This document shows positions 54,428 to 61,742 of a stretch of 64,000 nt of DNA, piece after piece; position 1 is the first letter of the stretch, and the number at the start of each line of letters is the position of its first letter. Origin of the DNA: an uncultured Flavobacteriales bacterium. Lineage in GTDB: Bacteria; Bacteroidota; Bacteroidia; Flavobacteriales_D; Parvicellaceae. Where the stretch lies: the NCBI GenBank assembly GCA_913030835.1, contig CAJWDP010000008.1:29523-93522 (forward strand), read 5' to 3'. The notes below the pieces were generated by a model, which had not been told where the DNA came from, did no database searches, and saw only the letters and a program-made list of their open reading frames with translations. The position numbers were made by a program, and so were the translations under genes.

Positions 54428-55258
54428 ATGAGCAACAACGAATTGAAACCAGCCAAAGTTGCTATAATTGGCGGAGGAAACATTGGGGTAGCATTAGCTA
54501 GAGGTTTAGTTAATTCAGGAGATTATTGTGCTTCCGAAGTGATTGTCACAAGGCGTAGAGAATCGAAACTAAACTTTTTAAAACCAGAAGGTTTTCAGGT
54601 CACTGACAACAATACAATTGCAGTTGCCAATGCACCAACACTTGTATTAGCCGTTCTGCCTCAGCAGATCAATACAGTACTTGATGAGATAAATGATGGT
54701 TTAACCGATAGGCATTTGATTGTTTCCGTTGTTTCAGGGGTTTCCACACAAAATCTATTGGATCGTATCTGCAAACCGGTTCATTTGGTTCGGGCGATGC
54801 CGAATACAGCTATATCGATTGGGGAGTCCATGACATGTATTGCTGCACACAAAAACAGCCAAGACAAGATTGAGGAAACACGAAAACTATTTGACACGGT
54901 GGGATTGACCATGGTGATCAACGAATCGCAAATGACCTCAGCAACGGCTCTTTGCGCCTGTGGTGTAGCCTTTTTTTTAAGAGCAATCCGAGCAGCATCG
55001 CAAGGAGGAACGGAAATTGAATTTCACTCTTCAGAAGCGCTCAAAATGGCCGCTCAAACAGCAAAAGGCGCTGCGGCACTGTTGCTATCTAACGACTCAC
55101 ATCCGGAAGACGAAATCGATAAAGTTACATCGCCAAAGGGGTGCACCATCGCAGGCCTGAATCAGATGGAGCACAATGGATTCAGCTCGGCATTTATAAA
55201 AGGAATTACTACATCGGCAATAAAAGCCGGAGGTTTATATGATCATGAAGAAGCTTGA
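54428..55258 (+). CDS. proC: Pyrroline-5-carboxylate reductase
   Basis: This enzyme reduces P5C to proline with NAD(P)H. It is 276 residues, as usual. The dinucleotide-binding motif VAIIGGGNIGVALARGLV (11-28) is followed by the conserved VRAMPNTAISIGESMT loop, and the C-terminal dimerisation domain runs through KGAAALLLSNDSHPEDEIDKVTSPKGCTIAGL, whose SPKGCTIAGL stretch is the family signature. The overlap of 20 bp with the next SDR gene suggests cotranscription. Confidence 0.94.
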   Translation: MSNNELKPAKVAIIGGGNIGVALARGLVNSGDYCASEVIVTRRRESKLNFLKPEGFQVTDNNTIAVANAPTLVLAVLPQQINTVLDEINDGLTDRHLIVSVVSGVSTQNLLDRICKPVHLVRAMPNTAISIGESMTCIAAHKNSQDKIEETRKLFDTVGLTMVINESQMTSATALCACGVAFFLRAIRAASQGGTEIEFHSSEALKMAAQTAKGAAALLLSNDSHPEDEIDKVTSPKGCTIAGLNQMEHNGFSSAFIKGITTSAIKAGGLYDHEEA

Positions 55259-56039
55259 GGATAAAACAGTATGGATCACCGGAGCTTCGTCCGGTATCGG
55301 ACAAGCGTTAGCGCGACAGCTGAATGCACTGGGTTGCACAGTGGTTTTGTCCAGCAGAAATGAAACACTTTTGGAAGTTGTTCAAAATAACCTTCCTAAT
55401 CCGGACAAATCCATGGTACTTCCACTTGACCTTACTAAACAGGAAGAATTTGTCCCCGCGACAAAAAAAGTCATTGACCGATTCAAAGACATCGACATAC
55501 TGATCAACAATGGAGGAATCAGCCAGCGTTCTTTTGCATCAGAAACACCAATTGACATTGACAGAGCAATTATGGAGGTCAATTATTTTGGTCACATTGG
55601 TCTAACTAAGGCTGTTCTTCCTTTTATGCAGACCCAAAAGGAATCACACATCGTTACCATCAGCAGCTTATCCGGAAAATTCGGATTCTTTCAGCGATCT
55701 GCATATGCAGCCAGTAAACATGCATTGCAAGGTTTTTTTGAATCCTTACGACTTGAGGAGGAAAAGAACAACATTAAGGTTTTGCTGGCCTACCCGGGAT
55801 TCGTTAACACCAATATCTCTCAAAATGCACTTCGGTCAGATGGAACTACTCATGGAAATCACGATGAAAACCAAGCGAACGGAATTTCTCCCGGTGAATG
55901 TGCAGAGAAGATCATAAATGCCCTACTTAAAGATAAATTAGAAGTATTCCCCGGAGGACGAGAAGTCAAAGCTGCAAAGTTGAAGCGATTTGCGCCAAAC
56001 ACTTTTCACAAAGTAATCAAGAAACAAAAGCCTACCTAA
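55239..56039 (+). CDS. Short-chain dehydrogenase/reductase (classical SDR)
   Basis: A 266-residue NAD(P)-dependent oxidoreductase. The cofactor site TGASSGIG (14-21) and the NNGG motif (90-93) are present, along with the catalytic Ser143, Tyr156 and Lys160 (SAYAASK). Ser/Arg after the first beta strand (LSSR) suggests NADP. The substrate is unknown; the C-terminal half resembles membrane-associated SDRs of the DHRS7 type. ATG at 55239 or 55245 may be used. It overlaps proC by 20 bp. Confidence 0.9.
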   Translation: MIMKKLEDKTVWITGASSGIGQALARQLNALGCTVVLSSRNETLLEVVQNNLPNPDKSMVLPLDLTKQEEFVPATKKVIDRFKDIDILINNGGISQRSFASETPIDIDRAIMEVNYFGHIGLTKAVLPFMQTQKESHIVTISSLSGKFGFFQRSAYAASKHALQGFFESLRLEEEKNNIKVLLAYPGFVNTNISQNALRSDGTTHGNHDENQANGISPGECAEKIINALLKDKLEVFPGGREVKAAKLKRFAPNTFHKVIKKQKPT

Positions 56040-56048
56040 AATAGGCTT
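56028..56048. terminator. Short hairpin between convergent SDR and VOC genes
   Basis: AAGCCTA (56028-56034) pairs with TAGGCTT (56042-56048) around a 7-nt loop that spans the SDR stop. T-rich sequence follows on the minus strand only, so it most likely ends the recG-efp-VOC transcript. Confidence 0.4.
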
Positions 56049-56060
56049 ACACATCTTGAA

Positions 56061-57125
56061 TCAATCTTTGACCCGCGCAAACTTAAGAGATTTCAACATG
56101 TAGTTTGGCAAAGGTTTTTCAGGATCTCGTTTGGCCACATTTAAGTAGATGCCCCACTTTTCTACTATAGGAATCTTATACACCTCAATCAATTCGATCA
56201 ATGTGCCATCAGGATCTTCACAATAGGTGCAATGAACTTTGGTAGAATCACCCATGGTAAGCGCTTCATTACTATCACACGTAAATCCAAACCCCGCTCT
56301 ATCCAATTTGGCGCCAAGGGCAGCCATATTCAACACATCAAAGCCCAAATGCACAAATCCGATATCTCCCCACCTTCTTCCTTCGTAAATTTTATTTTTC
56401 TTCCTATCAGACAAATCCTGAATCAGCTCTATTTGTGATTTTCCGGCAAGCTGATTGAACCCCCCTCGGCTAGGATTTTTTCTCCTTAGTAATACGCGAC
56501 GATATCTCCCTTCTCCTCCAGGTAGGTTTTTCCAGTCAGCAAAGACACCCGACTCATCATAAACGACTTCGTCATAGCCCAAAATATCAGCATACAGTTC
56601 TTTTGATTTTTCAATATTTGAACAACCTATCGTACAACCAAGATTTCCACCCATAGGATGACCTGAAGACGTGTACCATTCATCAGATTCTATTACTTGC
56701 AGTAACAAACCATTTGGATCCATGACATAAAAAGTCTCTTTTCCCTCCGGTGTTTTAACACCAGTGTTAATCAACTTTTCGTTATGTAAATTAAAATGAT
56801 CTAGTGCAGCCTTTATGTCCGGAGTTTTGTATGTCCCGATAAATATTCCCAAATCACCCAATTGCATTTCAATGCTAGAATGAGATGCAGTAAACGAAAT
56901 AGGCTGAACAATTTCCATGGCACAACCTCCTTTTAAGTTCAACACCATGGCCGCCCGCTTATTGATGACTTCTCCATTTGTATAGATCTTCATCAGTGGA
57001 GCAGGTGCCTCCGAATTAAAGAAAGGCACATCAAACCCAAAGAACTTTCGATACCATGCCCAAGATTTTGCATGATCATCCACACCAATTCCCAAATGCT
57101 GTATTCCGCGAACTAAAGTGCTCAT
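56061..57125 (-). CDS. Two-domain VOC (glyoxalase/dioxygenase-superfamily) protein
   Basis: A 354-residue protein with two vicinal-oxygen-chelate modules. Module 1 (~5-135) begins IQHLGIGVDDHAKSWAWYRKFFGFD and has GGCAMEIVQP; module 2 (~160-320) contains NLGCTIGCSNIEKSKELYADILGYD, then IGFVHLGFDV and DPDGTLIELIEV. The His and Glu residues in these strands are the usual metal ligands. The reaction is unknown; this family ranges from glyoxalases to extradiol dioxygenases. Its start overlaps the efp stop (TAATG), an association I cannot explain functionally. Confidence 0.82.
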   Translation of the reverse strand: MSTLVRGIQHLGIGVDDHAKSWAWYRKFFGFDVPFFNSEAPAPLMKIYTNGEVINKRAAMVLNLKGGCAMEIVQPISFTASHSSIEMQLGDLGIFIGTYKTPDIKAALDHFNLHNEKLINTGVKTPEGKETFYVMDPNGLLLQVIESDEWYTSSGHPMGGNLGCTIGCSNIEKSKELYADILGYDEVVYDESGVFADWKNLPGGEGRYRRVLLRRKNPSRGGFNQLAGKSQIELIQDLSDRKKNKIYEGRRWGDIGFVHLGFDVLNMAALGAKLDRAGFGFTCDSNEALTMGDSTKVHCTYCEDPDGTLIELIEVYKIPIVEKWGIYLNVAKRDPEKPLPNYMLKSLKFARVKD

Positions 57126-57691
57126 TATTTTTTCAGCCGCTCAACGTATGAACCGGATTTCGTATCTACTTTAATTCGGTCCCCTTCATTGATGAATAGC
57201 GGCACTCTGATCTCTGCTCCGGTTTCAATCGTGGCAGGCTTGGTTGCGTTAGTCGCTGTGTCTCCTTTCACTCCGGGCTCTGTATAAGTTATTTCCACTT
57301 CAATAAAATGGGGAAGCTCCACTACCAACGGTGCTTCCTCTTCTGCATGAAAAATAATTGTACACACATCCCCTTCTTTCAAGAGGTCCGGTTTTTCCAC
57401 CATATGCTTTTCTATAAAGACCTGCTCATAGGTTTCCTGGTTCATAAAATGAAATCCTTCAGCCTCCGCATACAAATATTGGTAGGATCTATTCTCAATT
57501 CGAACAATGTCAATTTTGTGACCCGCTGAAAACGTATTATCCACGACTTTACCGGTTTCAATGCTTTTCAGTTTCGTCCTAACGAAAGCCGGTCCTTTTC
57601 CAGGCTTCACATGTTGGAATTCAACAATTGTTACCAGCTTTCCGTTGAAGTTGATACAAAGTCCATTTTTGATATCTGACGTTGTTGCCAT
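57125..57691 (-). CDS. efp: Elongation factor P
   Basis: A translation factor that rescues ribosomes stalled at polyproline. It is 188 residues with three OB-like domains. The tip loop that reaches the peptidyl-transferase centre is HVKPGKGPAFVR, with Lys32 in the modified position; no modification enzyme gene is adjacent. The C-terminal family signature INEGDRIKVDTKSGSYVER is intact. ATG at 57691 is the correct start; an upstream in-frame start would add 17 unneeded residues. It sits between recG (74 bp upstream) and the VOC gene. Confidence 0.95.
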   Translation of the reverse strand: MATTSDIKNGLCINFNGKLVTIVEFQHVKPGKGPAFVRTKLKSIETGKVVDNTFSAGHKIDIVRIENRSYQYLYAEAEGFHFMNQETYEQVFIEKHMVEKPDLLKEGDVCTIIFHAEEEAPLVVELPHFIEVEITYTEPGVKGDTATNATKPATIETGAEIRVPLFINEGDRIKVDTKSGSYVERLKK

Positions 57692-57765
57692 CGTTACGTA
57701 TTTTTGGTTTCGCCAAAGTAACTGTTTTACGGTCAATTGCAAAATTTATTGAGGCTCTCGTCAAT

Positions 57766-59865
57766 TTAGCTGATTCGGCTCCAGTTGGGTCGTTCTTTGA
57801 TCATTTCTACCAATTGTCTCCGTACCGTAGCATGTTCCGGTTTTGTCAATTCGGGATCATCAGAAATCAGATCAAAAGCTGTATCTCTGGCATATTTCAA
57901 CAGTTGACCGTCCCTAGCTAAATCTGCAATTTTTAAATCAAGCAAGCCGCTTTGCTGGGTTCCCATAATGTCTCCGGGGCCACGGAGTTTCAGATCAACT
58001 TCTGCAATTTCAAATCCGTCATTCGTGCGCACCATGGTCTCTAATCTTTTCTTCGCATCATCCGTCAATTTATAGCTTGTCATCAAAATGCAGTATGATT
58101 GTTCTGCTCCCCTGCCTACCCTTCCTCTGAGCTGGTGCAGCTGGGATAATCCAAACTTCTCAGCACTCTCTACCACCATGATGGATGCATTTGGGACATT
58201 TACACCGACTTCAATTACTGTTGTTGCTACCATTATTTGAGTTTCTCCAGCTACGAATCGACTCATTTCATGATCCTTATCCGCTGACTTCATTCTTCCA
58301 TGAACAATACTCACCTGATAGGCAGGCTGAGGAAACCTTCTGACTATGCTTTCATACCCATCCATCAAATCCTTGTAGTCTAATTTTTCAGATTCTTCAA
58401 TTAGAGGATACACGATATATACCTGACGTCCTTTTCGAATTTCTTTTTCAATGAAGCCAAATACCGTGTTACGGGCCGAATCAAATCGATGCTGAGTTGA
58501 CACAGGTTTTCTTCCCGGAGGCATTTCGTCAATAACAGAAACATCTAAATCTCCATAAAATGTCATTGCTAGTGTCCTAGGGATTGGTGTTGCCGTCATC
58601 ACCAAAATGTGGGGAGGTATTTTGTTCTTTTTCCATACTCTTGCTCTTTGCGCCACCCCAAACCGATGCTGTTCATCAATTACCGATAATCCAACGTTTT
58701 TAAATTTTACTTTGTCCTCAAGCAGTGCATGTGTGCCTACCAAAATGTGAAGACTACCGTTTTCGAGTTGCTCGTGGATCAACTTTCTATCTGTAGCTTT
58801 TGTGCTCCCCGTGAGCAAAGCAACAGTGATCGGCAGGTCTTGTAAAAATTCTTTCAACGTTTCAAAATGCTGTATAGCCAAAATTTCAGTGGGTGCCATC
58901 AGAGATGCCTGAAATCCGCAATCAATTGCTATGAGCATACTAAACAAAGCAACGAGCGTTTTCCCTGATCCAACATCCCCTTGCAACAAACGATTCATTT
59001 GCGACCCTGAGCCTAGGTCGTAACGAATTTCTTTCAATACTTTCTTTTGAGCACCGGTTAGATCAAACGGCAAATGTTCTTTGTATAAGGAATTGAACAA
59101 TGGACCTACCTTTTCAAATACGTGACCTCGTGATTTCGAACGTACCACTTGTTTCTGTTTTACCAATAGTAATTGTAAGAAAAAGAGCTCCTCAAACTTC
59201 AATCTCAGCTGAGCTGACTGCGCTTCCTTCATATTCGAAGGCTGATGAATTAATAACATCGCCTGTTCTCTGGAAATTAAATTGAACTTTGACAAAATAT
59301 GATTTGGTAAATTCTCATGAACAAATCCTTTGATCTGAGGAATCAAATTTTTTATTATCCCTTCAAAGCCTTTGCTGTTCAATCCCTTTCCAGTGAGTTT
59401 ATCACCTGAATGATACACGGGTTGAAACCCGCCTATTTTTGATGCTTTACCATCCAATAGAGTCAGCTCGGGGTGGGCAATATTGTACTTGGCTCCGAAT
59501 CTACTTGCTTTGCCAAAAACAATATATTCTGTTCCTACTTGAAGCGATGGCTTGACCCATTTAATTCCTTTAAACCATACCAGCTCGATCTGACCCGTTT
59601 CATCCTCAATGGAAGCGACTAATCTTTTGGATCGATTTATTCCAATCTCTTGAAAAGTTCTCAGCCTACCTTTTATTTGAACCAACCCAATTTCTTCATT
59701 TACTTCACCTATTTTATGAAATTGAGATCGATCTATATATCGGAATGGAAAATAGTTCAACAAATCCCAGTATGTATAAATCCCAGCCCCTTCTTTCAGC
59801 ACCACTGCTCTCTTGGGACCGACCCCTTTAAGGTATTCTATTGGAGTATTTAATAGGTTCTTCAC
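57766..59865 (-). CDS. recG: ATP-dependent DNA helicase RecG
   Basis: A branch-migration helicase that remodels stalled replication forks and Holliday junctions. It is 699 residues, normal length. The N-terminal wedge domain (~1-240, with PIEYLKGVGPKRA and the OB-fold IKGRLRTFQEIG) is followed by the helicase core: Walker A GDVGSGKT, DEQH box VIDEQHRFGV, TATPIPRTLAMT (motif III), and motif VI QLRGRVGRG, then the TRG-like MVRTNDGFEIAEVDLKLRGPGDIMGTQQSG. The start is GTG at 59865. efp follows. Confidence 0.95.
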   Translation of the reverse strand: MKNLLNTPIEYLKGVGPKRAVVLKEGAGIYTYWDLLNYFPFRYIDRSQFHKIGEVNEEIGLVQIKGRLRTFQEIGINRSKRLVASIEDETGQIELVWFKGIKWVKPSLQVGTEYIVFGKASRFGAKYNIAHPELTLLDGKASKIGGFQPVYHSGDKLTGKGLNSKGFEGIIKNLIPQIKGFVHENLPNHILSKFNLISREQAMLLIHQPSNMKEAQSAQLRLKFEELFFLQLLLVKQKQVVRSKSRGHVFEKVGPLFNSLYKEHLPFDLTGAQKKVLKEIRYDLGSGSQMNRLLQGDVGSGKTLVALFSMLIAIDCGFQASLMAPTEILAIQHFETLKEFLQDLPITVALLTGSTKATDRKLIHEQLENGSLHILVGTHALLEDKVKFKNVGLSVIDEQHRFGVAQRARVWKKNKIPPHILVMTATPIPRTLAMTFYGDLDVSVIDEMPPGRKPVSTQHRFDSARNTVFGFIEKEIRKGRQVYIVYPLIEESEKLDYKDLMDGYESIVRRFPQPAYQVSIVHGRMKSADKDHEMSRFVAGETQIMVATTVIEVGVNVPNASIMVVESAEKFGLSQLHQLRGRVGRGAEQSYCILMTSYKLTDDAKKRLETMVRTNDGFEIAEVDLKLRGPGDIMGTQQSGLLDLKIADLARDGQLLKYARDTAFDLISDDPELTKPEHATVRRQLVEMIKERPNWSRIS

Positions 59866-60054
59866 AGAGATTGTTATTCTTGTTTTGAAGTTATAAATTG
59901 TAGGGAGTTATTGCATGTGAAAATCAGGAAACCTATAATTTGGATTCGATTTAACAAAGGATTTAATTCTATCATTTGTCTTAGAATGTAATAATCCCTT
60001 TGCTACGTGTAACCTTAAGAAAACTCGTTATATGAAATTTGTAATCTTAAATAT
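59866..60054. other. Intergenic region between divergent recG and the small barrel gene
   Basis: A 189-bp AT-rich gap that should hold both promoters. I found no perfect TAnnTTTG at a suitable distance for either gene, and no ORF or RNA gene. Confidence 0.4.
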
Positions 60055-60528
60055 ATGGCCCTAGTCTTTAAGTTGGTTCGGGGTTTATTGATTACCGTTT
60101 TAGTCTTGATCAGTATTCATGCATTTGGACAAGACCGACGTTGGACCGCAGGTTTTAACGTTCATAAGCTTGGTTTTTTTGCTCCGAAATATTTATCGAA
60201 TGAAAACATTAGGCTGGGTTATTGGTTTCACGACTATCATCAAGCCGGGTTAGAGCTGGGGGTGTACCGAGATACTCGACAAGTCTATCCTTCGGGGGGA
60301 TTTTATTACCGATTTCAACCCCTCAGCAAACGATTTCGGCCCTTTTTTGAAGGGAGGAGCAAACTATTTTTGGTTAGAAATTTTGTTTCCGGTAATGAAC
60401 TATCATTGGTTTGGGCAGGGTATGCCGGTGTATCTTTTGCTCTTTCACCAAAATTCAATATTGAGGCTGCCGTAGGGCGGTCTTCAATTGATTGGGACCA
60501 GTTCATAGGATTTAATTTTCGATTTTAA
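60055..60528 (+). CDS. Small secreted barrel-like protein of unknown function
   Basis: A 157-residue protein with a signal peptide (LLITVLVLISIHAFGQ). The mature part alternates polar and aromatic residues in strands (RLGYWFHDYHQAGLELGVY, PSGGFYYRFQP, LVWAGYAGVSFALS) and ends in FNFRF, a terminal Phe typical of outer-membrane barrels. About eight strands fit its size. I recognise no family. Its stop overlaps the tag ATG by 1 bp. Confidence 0.7.
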   Translation: MALVFKLVRGLLITVLVLISIHAFGQDRRWTAGFNVHKLGFFAPKYLSNENIRLGYWFHDYHQAGLELGVYRDTRQVYPSGGFYYRFQPLSKRFRPFFEGRSKLFLVRNFVSGNELSLVWAGYAGVSFALSPKFNIEAAVGRSSIDWDQFIGFNFRF

Positions 60529-61088
60529 TGAAAGATGGTTTGACTCGTTGTTCTTGGTGCTTGAAAGATCAGGCATATATGAACTACCATGACGATGTTT
60601 GGGGAGTACCAGTGCATGACGACCAAGTTCACTTCGAATATTTAGCACTTGAAGCAGCACAAGCGGGCTTAAGCTGGCATACAATCCTCCTAAGAAAAGA
60701 TGGGTACAAGAAGGCATTTGCCGATTGGAACCTCGATGTAATTGAAAGATACGATGAGGAAAAAATCCAGGAATTACTGCAATTCGAAGGGATCATTCGG
60801 AATCGAAAAAAAATTGAAGCTGTAATACACAATGTGAAACCCTTCAAACAAATACAAAGAGAATTCGGTAGTTTCGACCATTACATTTGGCGTTTTGTCA
60901 ACAACCAGCCCATAATCAATAAAATAAAGGAGATCAGTGATTATGTCTCTTCCACTCCTCTTTCAGACAAAATAAGTAAGGATCTAAAATCTAGGGGGTT
61001 CAAGTTCATTGGAACTACCACAACCTATGCGTATATGCAAGCCGCAGGTTTAGTTAACGACCATATGGAAAGCTGTTGGAAAAAATAG
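60528..61088 (+). CDS. tag: DNA-3-methyladenine glycosylase I
   Basis: This enzyme excises 3-methyladenine from alkylated DNA. It is 186 residues, the usual length. The Tag-specific zinc site is complete: Cys8 and His21 near the N terminus (RCSWC, NYHDDVWGVP) and His179 and Cys183 at the C terminus (NDHMESCW). The base-binding region FEYLALEAAQAGLSWHTIL and the GFKFIGTTTTYAYMQA helix are typical. With ung and recG it is one of three DNA-repair genes in the window, but they are not clustered. Confidence 0.95.
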   Translation: MKDGLTRCSWCLKDQAYMNYHDDVWGVPVHDDQVHFEYLALEAAQAGLSWHTILLRKDGYKKAFADWNLDVIERYDEEKIQELLQFEGIIRNRKKIEAVIHNVKPFKQIQREFGSFDHYIWRFVNNQPIINKIKEISDYVSSTPLSDKISKDLKSRGFKFIGTTTTYAYMQAAGLVNDHMESCWKK

Positions 61089-61091
61089 TAA

Positions 61092-61691
61092 TTAGTCCAC
61101 TATTCCTTGCTGTTTAAGAGCTCCTGTAAAAACACCAATAAAAAGTATTGCCGCTTTATGTGCATTCGGAACATCTATTTCTCCATTGATTGTCCATCGG
61201 TCCCAATCCTCTCGATAGGTAGTCTTGAGGTCAATCACATTCGATCCTTCGTAAATTGCGTCCCAATTGTCAAAATCATTGGTGAATGAGGTCCGAACGC
61301 GAATTGAAATTCCATTTGTTCCGTCTGTTAACTCCCATGAGTCATAATCTTCATGAAAAGTTGTTCTGATTTTTACATTGTATCCATCCGAGCTTGTAAG
61401 CACCCACTGGTCCCAATCTTCTGTAAAACTTGTTCGAACGTCACCATTAATACCTTCATAGGTAAATTGCCAATTGTCCCAATCCTCTGTAAAGTTGGTT
61501 CTGAATATTCCCGTTTCACTTCCCCAGTCAAATGTCCATCGATCCCAATCCTCGGTCCAGGTGGTTCTTAAAGAACCTGTATTACTATTTGCTCCAACGG
61601 ATAAATTTTGAGAAGAACTGGTATGAATTGAATCTACCTTAATGCAGGAAAAAGAAACCAGTAGGATTAAAATGGCGAAAAATGTTTTCAT
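61092..61691 (-). CDS. Lipoprotein with six EDWD tandem repeats
   Basis: A 199-residue protein with a signal and lipobox LVSFS-C (Cys16). After a Ser/Asn-rich linker come six tandem repeats of 22-24 residues beginning at R42, R64, R86, R109, R133 and K156, each of the form '[IVL][RK]T[TSN][FWY]x[EN]D[WYF]Dx W' followed by a variable turn. A short hydrophobic C-terminal stretch (AAILFIGVFTGAL) follows. The repeat suggests a stack of beta hairpins with regularly spaced Trp and acidic residues. I do not know the family. The gene converges on tag with 3 bp between them. Confidence 0.72.
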   Translation of the reverse strand: MKTFFAILILLVSFSCIKVDSIHTSSSQNLSVGANSNTGSLRTTWTEDWDRWTFDWGSETGIFRTNFTEDWDNWQFTYEGINGDVRTSFTEDWDQWVLTSSDGYNVKIRTTFHEDYDSWELTDGTNGISIRVRTSFTNDFDNWDAIYEGSNVIDLKTTYREDWDRWTINGEIDVPNAHKAAILFIGVFTGALKQQGIVD

Positions 61692-61742
61692 GACCTTGAT
61701 ACAACAAAGATCAAGCCGAATTACACATAGAGAAATACACTG

